NCBI GenBank assembly: GCA_027923965.1
Contig: AP026969.1
Span: 3,720,001-3,784,000 of the forward strand
Reading direction: 5' to 3'
Source: Comamonadaceae bacterium OS-1
GTDB taxonomy: Bacteria > Pseudomonadota > Gammaproteobacteria > Burkholderiales > Burkholderiaceae_C
Length of the DNA: 64,000 nucleotides
Made by a program: the position numbers and the translations under genes
Notes under the pieces: generated by a model
What the model was told of the DNA's origin: nothing
The model's input: the letters and a program-made list of their open reading frames with translations, nothing else
Databases searched by the model: none
Shown here: positions 34,663 through 46,360 of the stretch, in pieces
Position numbering within the stretch: position 1 is the stretch's first letter
How the letters are laid out: every line of letters begins with the position of its first letter

Positions 34663-35442
34663 ATGGCAAGCCAACTGATCCACGGCCTGGCCGTTGAAAC
34701 CGAAGGCAGCGGCCCACCGTTGCTGTGCATCCACGGCCTGGGCGGCTCAAGCAATTTGTGGACCCCGTTGCTGGGCGCGCTGGCAGGCTTTCGGGTCATC
34801 CGCCCGGACCTGCCGGGCAGCGCCCGCTCGGCCCTGCCGCCGGGCGCGCTGTCCATCCACGGCTATGTGGATGCGCTCATAGGCCTGCTGGACGCGCTGG
34901 AGATTCCGGCGGCCCATGTCGCCGCGCATTCGCTGGGCACGGTGGTGGCGCAGCACCTGGCGGTGCAGCACCCGGGCCGCGTGCTGTCGCTGGCGCTGTT
35001 CGGCCCGCTGGTAGCCCCGCCCGAGGCCGGGCGCGCAGGTATCCACGCCCGCGCCCAACTGGCCCGGACCGGCCTGACCGGCATGCAGGAGATTGCCGAC
35101 GCCATCGCCAAGGGCGCCACCGGCGCAGAGACCAAGGCCCAGCAGCCCGCCGTGTTGGCCCTGGTGCGCGAGATCGTGATGCGCCAACCGGCGGAGGGCT
35201 ATGCACAGAGCTGTGAAGCCCTGGCCCGGGCCGAGTCCGCTGCCATCGAGCAGATCCGCGTGCCTACGCTGTTGGTCACCGGCGACCAGGACGGCGTGGC
35301 CCCTGCCGCCAACGTAGCGGTGATGGCCGCGCGCATTGCCGGCAGCCAGACGCTGCTGTTCGAGGCCTGCGGCCACTGGACCCCGTTCGAGCAACCGGCC
35401 CGCTGCATGCAGGCCCTGCAAACCTTTTACGCCACCCTTTGA
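34663..35442 (+). CDS. Alpha/beta hydrolase
   Basis: This is a 259-residue cytoplasmic alpha/beta hydrolase. The oxyanion loop is LLCIHGLGGSSNLW, the nucleophile elbow AHSLGTV (Ser), the acid Asp in VTGDQDGVAP and the base His in ACGHWTPFE. ATG 34663 begins seven bases after the FAH stop. It resembles 3-oxoadipate enol-lactonase and C-C bond hydrolases of aromatic pathways, which often sit next to FAH-family genes. Substrate not established. Confidence 0.9.
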   Translation: MASQLIHGLAVETEGSGPPLLCIHGLGGSSNLWTPLLGALAGFRVIRPDLPGSARSALPPGALSIHGYVDALIGLLDALEIPAAHVAAHSLGTVVAQHLAVQHPGRVLSLALFGPLVAPPEAGRAGIHARAQLARTGLTGMQEIADAIAKGATGAETKAQQPAVLALVREIVMRQPAEGYAQSCEALARAESAAIEQIRVPTLLVTGDQDGVAPAANVAVMAARIAGSQTLLFEACGHWTPFEQPARCMQALQTFYATL

Positions 35443-35464
35443 TTCAGATAAACAGGAGACAACC

Positions 35465-36805
35465 ATGACCCGTACCGCATTCACCAATGTCCGCATCTTC
35501 GACGGCACCGGCGCCGACACCTACCTGGGCGACGTGCTCGTGGAGGGCAAACGCATCGTGCAGGTCACCCGCCTGCCCGAGCGTGTGAGCACCGACGACG
35601 CCCGCGTCATCGCCGGCCGGGGCCGCTTTCTGATGCCCGGCATGACCGAGGCGCACACGCATTTCTCGTGGAACGACCAGCCCTCGCTGGCAGCCATCCA
35701 GTTCATGCCGCCCGAAGAGCACATGCTATGGTGCGTGCGGGTGGCCAAGCGCTACCTGGACATGGGCTGGACTTCGGCCATCGGCGCGGCGGCGGCCAAG
35801 CCCCGGCTCGACGTGGTGCTGCGCAACGCCATCGATGCAGGCGAATTCCCCGGCCCGCGCTACCTGGCGGGCAGCCAAGAGATCACCACCATCGGCGCAC
35901 TGGGCGACAACACGCTGCCGCACATGCCTTTCACGGAGCTCAGCTTTGGCAGCGTGTGCAGCGGGCCGGAAGAAATCCGCCGCTCGGCACGCACCTTCAT
36001 CAAGTACGGCGTGGACCACCTGAAGATCAACCTGTCGGGCGAATACATCGCCGGGCTGCCCGCCGAAATGTCGCCGTTTGCCGAGGAAGAAGTGGCCATG
36101 CTGGCGCAAGAGGCCAAGCGCTACGGCAAGCGCATGGCGGCGCATGCGCGTTCCAGTGAATCGGTGAAGCAGTGTGTGCGCCACGGCATCGAGATGGTCT
36201 ACCACGCCAGCTTTGCCGACGAGGAGGCGCTGGACATGCTGGAAGCCGCCAAGGACAAGCACTTTGTGGCCCCCGGCATCGGCTGGCTGATCCGCACCAC
36301 CTACCATGCCGCCGAGTTCGGCATCACCGAGGCAGTAGCCACGCAGATGGGCTACAAGCGCGAGCTGGAGGTGGCCGCCGCCTCGCTGCGCGCCATGCAC
36401 CAACGCGGCATCCGCATCCTGCCCGGCGGCGACTACGGCTTTGCCTGGATGCCGCACGGCACCAATGCCAATGACCTGCAGTACTTCGTGGACTACATCG
36501 GCATGACCCCTTCTGAGGCCCTGCGCGCCGCCACCCAGTTGGGCGGGCAGATCATGCAGCGCCCGGACGAGCTGGGCCTGCTCAAAGCCGGCTACCTGGC
36601 CGACATCGTGCTGGTCGACGGCAACCCGCTGGAGAACCTGGCCCTGCTGACCGACCCCGCCAAGATCCAGCTGGTGATGAAAGACGGCGTAGTCCACAAA
36701 GACTGCGCCACCCCGGTGCCCGACGATGCCGCCCTGCACCTGGGCGGCACCAGCTCGCCGCTGGTGGAAGAAGGGGTGAAGGAGGCGTTGGCAGAGATGC
36801 TGTAA
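35465..36805 (+). CDS. Amidohydrolase (imidazolonepropionase-like)
   Basis: This is a 446-residue metal-dependent hydrolase. The N-terminal beta-sandwich strand carries FTNVRIFDGTG. Metal ligands are HTHFSW near residue 65, a Lys in DHLKINLSG (candidate carbamylated residue), the His in MAAHARSS and YHASF, and Asp in PGGDYGFAW. The C-terminal GYLADIVLVDGNPLENL is the usual end. An AGGAGA site precedes ATG 35465. It follows the hydrolase by 22 bases in the same operon. The closest known activities are on cyclic amides, Xaa-Pro dipeptides or aryl amides. The set FAH, hydrolase and amidohydrolase suggests breakdown of an amide or ester of an organic acid. Confidence 0.9.
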   Translation: MTRTAFTNVRIFDGTGADTYLGDVLVEGKRIVQVTRLPERVSTDDARVIAGRGRFLMPGMTEAHTHFSWNDQPSLAAIQFMPPEEHMLWCVRVAKRYLDMGWTSAIGAAAAKPRLDVVLRNAIDAGEFPGPRYLAGSQEITTIGALGDNTLPHMPFTELSFGSVCSGPEEIRRSARTFIKYGVDHLKINLSGEYIAGLPAEMSPFAEEEVAMLAQEAKRYGKRMAAHARSSESVKQCVRHGIEMVYHASFADEEALDMLEAAKDKHFVAPGIGWLIRTTYHAAEFGITEAVATQMGYKRELEVAAASLRAMHQRGIRILPGGDYGFAWMPHGTNANDLQYFVDYIGMTPSEALRAATQLGGQIMQRPDELGLLKAGYLADIVLVDGNPLENLALLTDPAKIQLVMKDGVVHKDCATPVPDDAALHLGGTSSPLVEEGVKEALAEML

Positions 36806-36865
36806 GCCAGCAGCCGCCCTTCGACCTTGCAGCGGGGGGCGGTGGAAGGCATCCATGCTGAAATC

Positions 36866-36960
36866 CAATTTTTTGGCTATTTTTTAGATACCAAATATGC
36901 CTCTAGCGCTTATTCAATGAGCGTAAGCAGCTATTAAATTTTTATTCTTATTTGATAGCA
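36866..36960. repeat. Dispersed hairpin repeat copy (longest)
   Basis: CTCTAGCGCTTATTCAATGA, GCGTAAGCAGCTATTAAATT and TGATAGCA form the best-preserved copy, with an AT-rich left flank holding TTTTTTGGCTATTTTTTAG. It lies between the amidohydrolase operon and the convergent LysR gene. Confidence 0.7.
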
Positions 36961-36985
36961 TCCCTGCCGTTCGCCGGCAGGCCCC

Positions 36986-37873
36986 TTAGCAGGGCGGCAC
37001 CACCACATTGGCCTGCAAAAACGCCATCACGCGCCGCACTGGGGTAGAGCGGTGTCGGCTGGCGGGGAGCACCAGGTAGAAAACGCTGTGCTCCACGCCG
37101 TCCCAGTCCGGCAGGATGCGCTGGAGCCGCCCCTCGGTCACCAGGCCGTGGGCGTAGTAGGCCGGGACATTGACAATGCCCAGCCCGTCCAGCGCGGCCT
37201 GGGTGGCCGCCGCCCCGCTGTTGCTGGCAAAGCGCCCGGCAGGTTGCAGGCTGGCACGCTGCGCGCCTTGCACAAAATCCCAGGGCCGCTGCACCAGTGG
37301 CAAACACCATTCAGGAGGCAGGTCGGCCGGGGTGCGGATGGGCGGCAGGCTGCACAGCAAGGCCGGGCTGGCCAGCACCCACAGCGGCACGGCCAGCAGC
37401 CGGGTGGCGACCAGGGAGCTGCTGCTCTCCAGCGGCCCCATGCGCACCGCCAGGTGAAAGCCCTCGGCCACCAGGTCCACGTTGCGGGCCGATACGTCCA
37501 GCTCCAGCTGCACCAGCGGGTGCTCGGTGCAAAACCGCGTTAGCAGCGGCACCAGTTGCTCTTCAGCAAACTTGCCCGCCAGGCTGATGCGCAGGCGGCC
37601 CTCCACTACGCCCTGCGTGTCCAGCACGATGTCTTGCGCCCGCAGCAGCTCTTGCAGCAGCGGCTGGCTGGTGTCGAACAAACGCCGCCCGGGCTCGGTC
37701 AGCTGCATTTGCCGGGTGGTGCGCACAAACAGCTGCGCGGCCAGGCGGCCCTCCAGCTCGGCGATCTGGCGGCTGATGTGGGACACCGACACCCCCATCT
37801 GCCGCGCCGCCCCGGTAAAGGTGCCGCGCTCTACCACCGCCACAAATTCCAGCAGGCCGTTCAAGCTTCCCAT
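36986..37873 (-). CDS. LysR family transcriptional regulator
   Basis: This has 295 residues. The N-terminal winged helix reads LLEFVAVVERGTFTGAARQMGVSVSHISRQIAELE, broken here only by wording, with two helices around residues 8-35; the effector domain starts near 90 (GRLRISLAG). It is divergent from the MFS transporter, with 94 bases between, and a TTGCA-N4-TGCAA dyad next to its own start. It likely controls the mfs-sdr pair. Key helix motifs are FTGAARQMGVS and ISRQIAELE; the C-terminus carries an unusual VVPPC end. Confidence 0.93.
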   Translation of the reverse strand: MGSLNGLLEFVAVVERGTFTGAARQMGVSVSHISRQIAELEGRLAAQLFVRTTRQMQLTEPGRRLFDTSQPLLQELLRAQDIVLDTQGVVEGRLRISLAGKFAEEQLVPLLTRFCTEHPLVQLELDVSARNVDLVAEGFHLAVRMGPLESSSSLVATRLLAVPLWVLASPALLCSLPPIRTPADLPPEWCLPLVQRPWDFVQGAQRASLQPAGRFASNSGAAATQAALDGLGIVNVPAYYAHGLVTEGRLQRILPDWDGVEHSVFYLVLPASRHRSTPVRRVMAFLQANVVVPPC

Positions 37874-37876
37874 ATT

Positions 37877-37890
37877 TGCAATCCTGCAAG
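37877..37890. promoter_or_regulatory. LysR-type operator candidate
   Basis: TTGCAATCCTGCAA is a dyad (TTGCA-N4-TGCAA), four bases upstream of the LysR start and in the divergent gap. Its place suits autoregulation and control of the MFS gene. Confidence 0.5.
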
Positions 37891-37967
37891 AGTGTTTCTT
37901 TAATTCAATGGATTATCAACTTGCACGCAAAAAAATACGATACGGGCTCTAATCTCTTGGAGTCGGT

Positions 37968-39167
37968 ATGTCCCCTGCTTTGCTCGCCTTAAGTGCTTGT
38001 ACGTTTGCCCTCGGCTTTGCCGAATTCGTGGCGGTGAGCCTGGTGCCCGCCATCGCCGCTGGCACAGGCCTGGGCCTGGGCGCGGTGGGTTTGGTGGTGG
38101 GCGTGTACGCCATCGGGGTGAGCATTGGCGCGCCGGTGTTGAGCGCCTGGCTGGCCCCCGCGCCCCGGCGGCGGGTGCTGGCGGTCAGCATGCTGCTGTT
38201 TGCGGTGGGCAATGCGGTCACGGCCTTGAGCAGCTCCTTGCCCTTGCTGCTGGGCAGCCGCTTGCTGGCGGGGCTGATGCACGGCGTGGTGCTGGCGTTG
38301 GCCGCATCCACCGCCGCCACCGCGGCCGGGCCTGCCCGCAGCGGCCAGGCCATTGCCACCGTGTTTGGCGGGCTGACGCTGGCACTGGTGCTGGGTGTGC
38401 CGCTGGGTACGCTGGCCAGCGGCACCGTGCGCTGGCAGTTCATTTTTGGCGCCATCGCGCTGCTGTCTGCGGTCAGCGCAATCGCACTGCTGCGGTGGGC
38501 CCCGGCCAGCACCGCATTGCCTGCAGCGGCGGATACGCCCCGGCCCAGCGTCTGGGCCACGGTGTCTGACCTGCCCACCTTGCGGCCGGTGGTAACCACG
38601 GCCCTGGCCTATGCGGGCTCGTTCACCGGCTTCACCTACATCGCGGTACTGCTGGCGCAGAGCACCCATTTGGGCGCCCAAGGCATCACCGGCATGTTTG
38701 CCCTGTACGGGGTCAGCGCGGCGGTGGGCAACACCCTGGGAGGGCGATTTGTAGACCGCGTGGGCAGCCGCAGCGCTGCGCTGTGCGTGGTCGGCGGCCT
38801 GGTACTGGCACTGCTGGGAGCTGCGCTGGGGGCGGCATCGACCCCAGCCATGGCGGTGGTGATGGTGGGTTGGGGCCTGGCATCGTTTGGGGCGGTGCCG
38901 GTGCTGCAAAAAACCGTGCTGGTGGCCGCCCAGCAGAACCCGGCGGGCAGCCCTGAGCTGGCCTCGGGCATGAACATCGCGGCCTTCAACCTGGGCATTG
39001 CCGTGGGTTCGGTGGCAGGCGGCCTCGCCAGCGCGCAATCACCCCAAATGCCCATGTGGGTGGGCTTGGTACCTCTTTTTTTCGCGGCCATTTTGGCCAC
39101 ACGTCTAGCCCCTGCCGTCCGGTCTATCCATCCGGCACGGGGTGTATTTAACCAAGCAGGAGTATGA
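37968..39167 (+). CDS. MFS transporter, DHA1 family (AraJ-like)
   Basis: This is a 399-residue 12-helix exporter. It starts SPALLALSACTFALGFAEFV, the helix-1 pattern of AraJ/YdhP-like sugar-efflux and drug-efflux proteins; a motif A-like loop (SAWLAPAPRRRVL) follows helix 2 and the second half repeats it with GRFVDRVGSRSA. Substrate is unknown. Its stop overlaps the SDR start by four bases (ATGA), so they are cotranslated, and a LysR gene is divergent, the usual layout for an inducible efflux operon. Confidence 0.9.
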   Translation: MSPALLALSACTFALGFAEFVAVSLVPAIAAGTGLGLGAVGLVVGVYAIGVSIGAPVLSAWLAPAPRRRVLAVSMLLFAVGNAVTALSSSLPLLLGSRLLAGLMHGVVLALAASTAATAAGPARSGQAIATVFGGLTLALVLGVPLGTLASGTVRWQFIFGAIALLSAVSAIALLRWAPASTALPAAADTPRPSVWATVSDLPTLRPVVTTALAYAGSFTGFTYIAVLLAQSTHLGAQGITGMFALYGVSAAVGNTLGGRFVDRVGSRSAALCVVGGLVLALLGAALGAASTPAMAVVMVGWGLASFGAVPVLQKTVLVAAQQNPAGSPELASGMNIAAFNLGIAVGSVAGGLASAQSPQMPMWVGLVPLFFAAILATRLAPAVRSIHPARGVFNQAGV

Positions 39168-39886
39168 ACATGGACATCACCCACAAACACATTGCCATCG
39201 CTGGTGGCAGCTCGGGCATCGGCTTTGCCATTGCCGCATTGGCACTTGAGCGCGGCGCACGCGTCACCATTCTGGGCCGCTCGCAGGCCAAGCTGGCCGA
39301 TGCCCGCCAGCGCCTGGGCGGTAGCGTGGCCACCGTTTCCATGGACCTGGGCGATGCGGCCTCCGCAGCCGCTGGGTTCCAGACACTGGGCGCGTTTGAC
39401 TACTTTGTGTCTACCGCGGCCGACCTGACCTACAGCCCCCTGGCCAGCATGCCGCGCGATGCGATTGAACGCATGCTGGCAGGCAAGTTCTGGGGGCCGG
39501 TGCACTTGGTGCAGTTTGGCCTGCCGCAGTTACAGCCGGGCGGCTCCATCCTGCTGTTTTCCGGCCTGGCGGCTGACCGCCCTGCGCCTGGCACGGCCAT
39601 GGTGTCAGCGCTGAACGCAGGCGTGGAAGGCCTGGTGCGGGCGTTGGCGGTCGAGCTGGCCCCGGTGCGCGTCAACGCCATTTCGCCCGGCGTGGTGGAC
39701 ACCGAAGGCTGGGCCTTCATGGACGAAGCCAGCCGCAGCGCCTTCTTTGCCAGCCTGGCCAACAGCCTGCCCGCGCGCCGCATTGGTACCCCGGCAGACC
39801 TGGCCGATGCCGCCCTGTTTGCGCTGACCAACCCCTACCTGACGGGCGAGGTATTGCACGTCAACGGAGGCGGCAGCCTGGGCTAA
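39164..39886 (+). CDS. SDR-fold protein lacking the catalytic Tyr and Lys
   Basis: This is a 240-residue short-chain dehydrogenase fold. The NAD(P)-binding loop GGSSGIG (14-20) is intact and ISPGVVDTEGW is normal. In the catalytic segment, where SDRs have YxxxK, this protein reads MVSALNAGVEGL: Val147 replaces Tyr and Asn151 replaces Lys. The Ser is kept (LFSG, Ser133) and the NNAG motif is STAAD. By the standard mechanism it should not be a dehydrogenase; it may be a binding or regulatory protein, or a divergent enzyme. It is coupled to the MFS gene. Confidence 0.9.
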   Translation: MNMDITHKHIAIAGGSSGIGFAIAALALERGARVTILGRSQAKLADARQRLGGSVATVSMDLGDAASAAAGFQTLGAFDYFVSTAADLTYSPLASMPRDAIERMLAGKFWGPVHLVQFGLPQLQPGGSILLFSGLAADRPAPGTAMVSALNAGVEGLVRALAVELAPVRVNAISPGVVDTEGWAFMDEASRSAFFASLANSLPARRIGTPADLADAALFALTNPYLTGEVLHVNGGGSLG

Positions 39887-39927
39887 GCGAAGGGTGGTAG
39901 GCCCTGCAGGATTACGATGGAGGCTCT

Positions 39928-42737
<2,810 letters not shown>

Positions 42738-42739
42738 TC

Positions 42740-42820
42740 AAGCTCTTCTTACGCTGGTATGAACCAGATCAAGTTCGCGGGTTTGGATTCCATCTCAGCG
42801 CAACACTGCGCACCCCGGGC
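42740..42820 (-). promoter_or_regulatory. TPP riboswitch (THI element)
   Basis: On the minus strand the conserved TPP aptamer parts appear in order: CGGGGTGC, CTGAGAT (pyrimidine-binding bulge), then GAACTTGATCTGG and CCAGCGTAAGAAG (pyrophosphate-binding helix and the 3' strand). It lies 117 bases upstream of thiC. Riboswitch control of thiC by TPP is established. Confidence 0.95.
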
Positions 42821-42842
42821 AGCGCGCAGTGTAAGGCATACG

Positions 42843-43706
42843 CTAGCCCACGCGGTCCGGGCTGGCTCCGCGCCCGCGCAAGAGTTGCCGCAACGCAGGC
42901 AGTGCCGCCACACCAGCTTCGTAGCCCGCCTGGACGATTTCCTTGCGCACCGAGAAGTCGGTACTGGAAAACCGCGCCGTGTCCGGGCGGACCACGAAGT
43001 CGGCGGTTTGCCCCTCCAGCTGCGAGAGCGAGCGGCCCATGATTTCAAACGACTGCAGAATCACCTCGTACAGGCCCACGCGGGTGCTGTTTTGCGGCAG
43101 CACGCCCACGTCCACGCCGATCACCACATCGGCACCCAGCTTGCGGGCGGCTTTGATCGGCAAGGAGCTGACCAGCCCACCGTCCACCAGTTCCTCGTCG
43201 CCCACCATGCAGGGCACAAACACCCCGGGAATCGAGCACGAGGCGCGCACGGCCGCACCGGCATTGCCGCTGGACAGCAGCCGCAGCTCACCCGATTTCA
43301 GCACCGTGGCCACCGCGCCGAAGCGGCGCTTGAAGCGCTCGATGGGCACATCCTTGACGTACTGGTTGACCAGCTTTTGCAGCGTTTCTCCGGTAAACAT
43401 GCCGCGCTTGTTGCCCTGGCCCAAGTCGACAATTTCAATGTCGCGCAGCCGCAGTGCCACCTCTTCGATCTGCCAGGGCGTATAACCCGCTGCGTAAAAA
43501 GCCCCCACCAGGGAACCGGCGCTGGTGCCCGCCACCACCTCGGGAGCCAAACCGGCCTCTACCAGGGCCTTGAGCACGCCGATATGGGCAAACCCCCGGG
43601 CCGATCCGGCCCCCAGGGCGATGCCTATCTTTTTGGGGGCCGGGGCCGCCGCGTGCGCGAGCCAGGGTGCAGCCCCGGCAGCGGCCAGCCAGGTGCGGCG
43701 CAGCAC
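42843..43706 (-). CDS. Patatin-like phospholipase with signal peptide
   Basis: This is a 287-residue serine lipase. Start is GTG 43706; a signal peptide (LRRTWLAAAGAAPWLAHAAA) precedes PKKIGIAL. Patatin signatures are the oxyanion box GAGSARGFAH, nucleophile GTSAGSLVG and the acid in DGGLVSS, a Ser-Asp dyad. It belongs to the RssA-like secreted type, probably acting on phospholipids in the periplasm. Start overlaps the stop of the OmpA-like lipoprotein by one base, so the two are translationally coupled; lipoprotein and lipase may both serve the outer membrane. Confidence 0.92.
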   Translation of the reverse strand: MLRRTWLAAAGAAPWLAHAAAPAPKKIGIALGAGSARGFAHIGVLKALVEAGLAPEVVAGTSAGSLVGAFYAAGYTPWQIEEVALRLRDIEIVDLGQGNKRGMFTGETLQKLVNQYVKDVPIERFKRRFGAVATVLKSGELRLLSSGNAGAAVRASCSIPGVFVPCMVGDEELVDGGLVSSLPIKAARKLGADVVIGVDVGVLPQNSTRVGLYEVILQSFEIMGRSLSQLEGQTADFVVRPDTARFSSTDFSVRKEIVQAGYEAGVAALPALRQLLRGRGASPDRVG

Positions 43707-44326
43707 TACTTGCCTTCTGACGGTTGGGGCAGTTGGATCAGACCTTCATCGACCATCTTGCGCAGCTTGTCAAAGGCCGAGGCAAATGCGTTGGCGGGCT
43801 CGCCCTGGGTGAACGTCTCCACTTTCTCCTCCAGCACCATCAGCTCGACGCGGCGGTTCAGCGTACGGCCCTGTTCGCTGGCGTTGGATGCCACGGGCCG
43901 GTTGTAGCCGAAGCCTGCGGAGACGATGCGCTGGGGTTCGATGCCGCGCTCTTCCAAAGCTTTGCGCAAGGCACGCGCCCGGTTGTCGGACAGGGTCTGG
44001 TTCATCGCCAGCCCCCCCACGTTGTCGGTATGGCCCTCCACGCTGACATCGTGCGTGGTTTTGGTTTTCAGCAGGCTGGCCAGCCGGTCCAGGTAGGGCG
44101 CGGCTTCCTCGGTTTTGAAGGTGTACTCGCCGGTGGCAAACAGCACCGTGACGGGCAGAACAATTTGCACGCCGCGCTCGGTTTGCTCGATATCCAGGGT
44201 GGGGCCGGTGTAGGCCACCGGCGCGGGCGGGGGGGTCTGGCAGGCGGCCAGCACCCCGCCCAGCACGACTGCAGCGCCCAGACGTACGAGCTGCCCGGCA
44301 CGCAGCCGAAGTTTTGGGTTGTCCAT
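43706..44326 (-). CDS. OmpA-family peptidoglycan-binding lipoprotein
   Basis: This is a 206-residue lipoprotein. ATG 44326 leads into a signal with lipobox LAAC (around Cys28). The OmpA_C domain (about 70-170) has VLFATGEYTFKTEEAAPYLD, VEGHTDNVGG and LSDNRARALRKALEERGIEP, ending SAGFGYNRPVASNASEQGRT-type NRRVEL, the residues that grip diaminopimelate. It tethers the outer membrane to peptidoglycan. The C-terminal 30 residues are an extra helical tail. It precedes the patatin gene in one transcript. Confidence 0.92.
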   Translation of the reverse strand: MDNPKLRLRAGQLVRLGAAVVLGGVLAACQTPPPAPVAYTGPTLDIEQTERGVQIVLPVTVLFATGEYTFKTEEAAPYLDRLASLLKTKTTHDVSVEGHTDNVGGLAMNQTLSDNRARALRKALEERGIEPQRIVSAGFGYNRPVASNASEQGRTLNRRVELMVLEEKVETFTQGEPANAFASAFDKLRKMVDEGLIQLPQPSEGK

Positions 44327-44536
44327 GGTGTGAATTTTTCCTGTGTCTTGGAAGACATGCATGGCGGCGAGCCGCATGGATGTGGCAGATGAACGCAAGC
44401 AATGCGGTCACGGAAAGCCCCGGAATTTTATCGTCCTCACCCTTTTTCACACCATGGATTGCATGCGTGTGTACAAAAAATAACGGAAAACCTGGCTTGA
44501 ACCGGAACTTTTTCACACCCTCGCGCTGAATTCAAC

Positions 44537-46321
44537 CTAGATTCCGAACCGCTTGTCCTGCTCGTACGGGAACACGTCGTGCACGTAGCCCGCCTGGATA
44601 CGCTCCTTGTGCGCCTGCCAAAAGCCGGCTTCCAGCAGGTCGGCGTGGTGGCGCATGAAGGCTTCGCGCACCAGCGGGTTGCCCAGCAAGAAGGGGCCAA
44701 AGGTTTCGGGGAACACGTCCTTGGGGCCGACCCGGTACCAGATTTCGCCGCTCATTTCCTCTTCTTCGGTGCGCGGCTGGGGCACGGTGCGGAAGTTGCA
44801 GTCGGTGAGGTATTCGATCTCGTCGTAGTCGTAGAACACCACCTTGCCGTGGCGCGTCACGCCAAAGTTCTTCCACAGCATGTCGCCGGGGAAGATGTTG
44901 GCGGCCACCAGGTCTTTGATGGCGTTGCCGTATTCGATGACCGAGCGCTCGATCTGGGCGCGGGCCCGGCGGTCGTCCGGGCCTGCGTCAAAGGCCTCTT
45001 GCAGGTAGATGTTGAGCGGGATCATGCGGCGCTCGATGTAGCAGTGCTTGATGACCACCTCCATCTGCCCATCACCATCCCGGTCACTGATTTCCAGCTG
45101 GCTGGGGGCGAACTTCTCCAGCTCGACAATCACCTCCGGGCTGAACCGGGCCAGCGGAAACGCCACCTCGCTGTACTCCAGCGTATCGGCCATGCGGCCC
45201 ACGCGGTCGTGCTGCTTGACCAGCAAATACTTGGCCTTGATCTGCTCGCGGCTGGTGTCTTTTTGCGGCGGAAAGTAATCTTTGATGACCTTGAACACGT
45301 AGGGAAACGACGGCATGTCGAACACCAGCATCACCATGCCCTTGATGCCCGGCGCAATGCGGAACTGGTCGGTGGAATGGCGCTGGTGCAGCAGCAGATC
45401 GCGGTAAAACAAGGTCTTGCCCTGCTTGGCCAGGCCCAGCGCGTTGTAGATTTCATTGCGTGGCTTGCGCGGCATCATGCTGCGCAGAAACTGCACGTAG
45501 GCGCTGGGGATTTCCATGTCTACCATGAAGTAGGCGCGCGCAAAGCTGAACAGCAGCAGCATGTCGTCTTCGCCGAAAAGCACGGCGTCGATGACCAGCC
45601 GGTCTTGCGCACCATGCAGGATGGGCAGGGCGAACGGATGCTCCTGGAAGCCGTTGATCACCTTGCCGCAGATGTACGCACCCTTGTTGCGGAAGAACAG
45701 GCTGGTGAGCACCTGGATCTGGAAATTGGCCCGCAGCGTCACCTCGCCCAGTTGCAGGCGCACCGCCGCCTCCACATAGGCGATGTCGCGCGCCAGGTCG
45801 CCAAACGCGCGCTGCAGGTCGAAGTCTTGCACCATCTGCAGCAACACCGCCCCCAGGTTGGCGCGGGTGGGGTAGTAGGCGCGGTAGGTGGGGCGTGGCT
45901 CGGTGGCCTCCAGGTACTCGGTGCTGACCGCCGGGCGCACAAAGATGAAGTCGTTCTGGAAGTAGCTGCGGTGCAGTATCTTGGTGGTGACTGAATTGAA
46001 AAAGGTCTCGGCCAGCTCGGGCTGGCGGTGGTCAACCAGCAGGCCGATGTAGTGCAGCTTAACCTGCTGCCACACGTCCATGCCCTGCTCCCCCGCCTTG
46101 AACTCCCGCTCCAGCCGGGTCGAGCATTCACGCACCCGCAGGTCGTAGAACTCGATGCGCTCGCGCTGCGCCCGCTGCTGGCCATGCCAGTCGGCGGTTT
46201 CAAACCGGTGCTTGGCCCGGGCCGATTCGGAGCGGAACAGGCGGTAATGCCGGTTGAAGCCATCCACCATGGCTTTGGCAATGTCGTAGGCGAGCGGGGA
46301 ATCCAGGCGTTGGGGAAACAT
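44537..46321 (-). CDS. aceK: Isocitrate dehydrogenase kinase/phosphatase
   Basis: AceK phosphorylates or dephosphorylates isocitrate dehydrogenase, sending carbon to the glyoxylate bypass during growth on acetate. The 594 residues from ATG 46321 match the E. coli protein (578). The ATP loop [11 protein letters not shown] and the catalytic stretch [17 protein letters not shown] are visible. A GTG two codons upstream (46327) is possible. The usual partners aceA and aceB are not in the window. It lies 39 bases after the carbonic anhydrase gene in the same direction and may share its transcript. Confidence 0.97.
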   Translation of the reverse strand: MFPQRLDSPLAYDIAKAMVDGFNRHYRLFRSESARAKHRFETADWHGQQRAQRERIEFYDLRVRECSTRLEREFKAGEQGMDVWQQVKLHYIGLLVDHRQPELAETFFNSVTTKILHRSYFQNDFIFVRPAVSTEYLEATEPRPTYRAYYPTRANLGAVLLQMVQDFDLQRAFGDLARDIAYVEAAVRLQLGEVTLRANFQIQVLTSLFFRNKGAYICGKVINGFQEHPFALPILHGAQDRLVIDAVLFGEDDMLLLFSFARAYFMVDMEIPSAYVQFLRSMMPRKPRNEIYNALGLAKQGKTLFYRDLLLHQRHSTDQFRIAPGIKGMVMLVFDMPSFPYVFKVIKDYFPPQKDTSREQIKAKYLLVKQHDRVGRMADTLEYSEVAFPLARFSPEVIVELEKFAPSQLEISDRDGDGQMEVVIKHCYIERRMIPLNIYLQEAFDAGPDDRRARAQIERSVIEYGNAIKDLVAANIFPGDMLWKNFGVTRHGKVVFYDYDEIEYLTDCNFRTVPQPRTEEEEMSGEIWYRVGPKDVFPETFGPFLLGNPLVREAFMRHHADLLEAGFWQAHKERIQAGYVHDVFPYEQDKRFGI

Positions 46322-46360
46322 GGGCACAGTCTACCCAGACGAGCCCTCCCCGAGGTAAGG

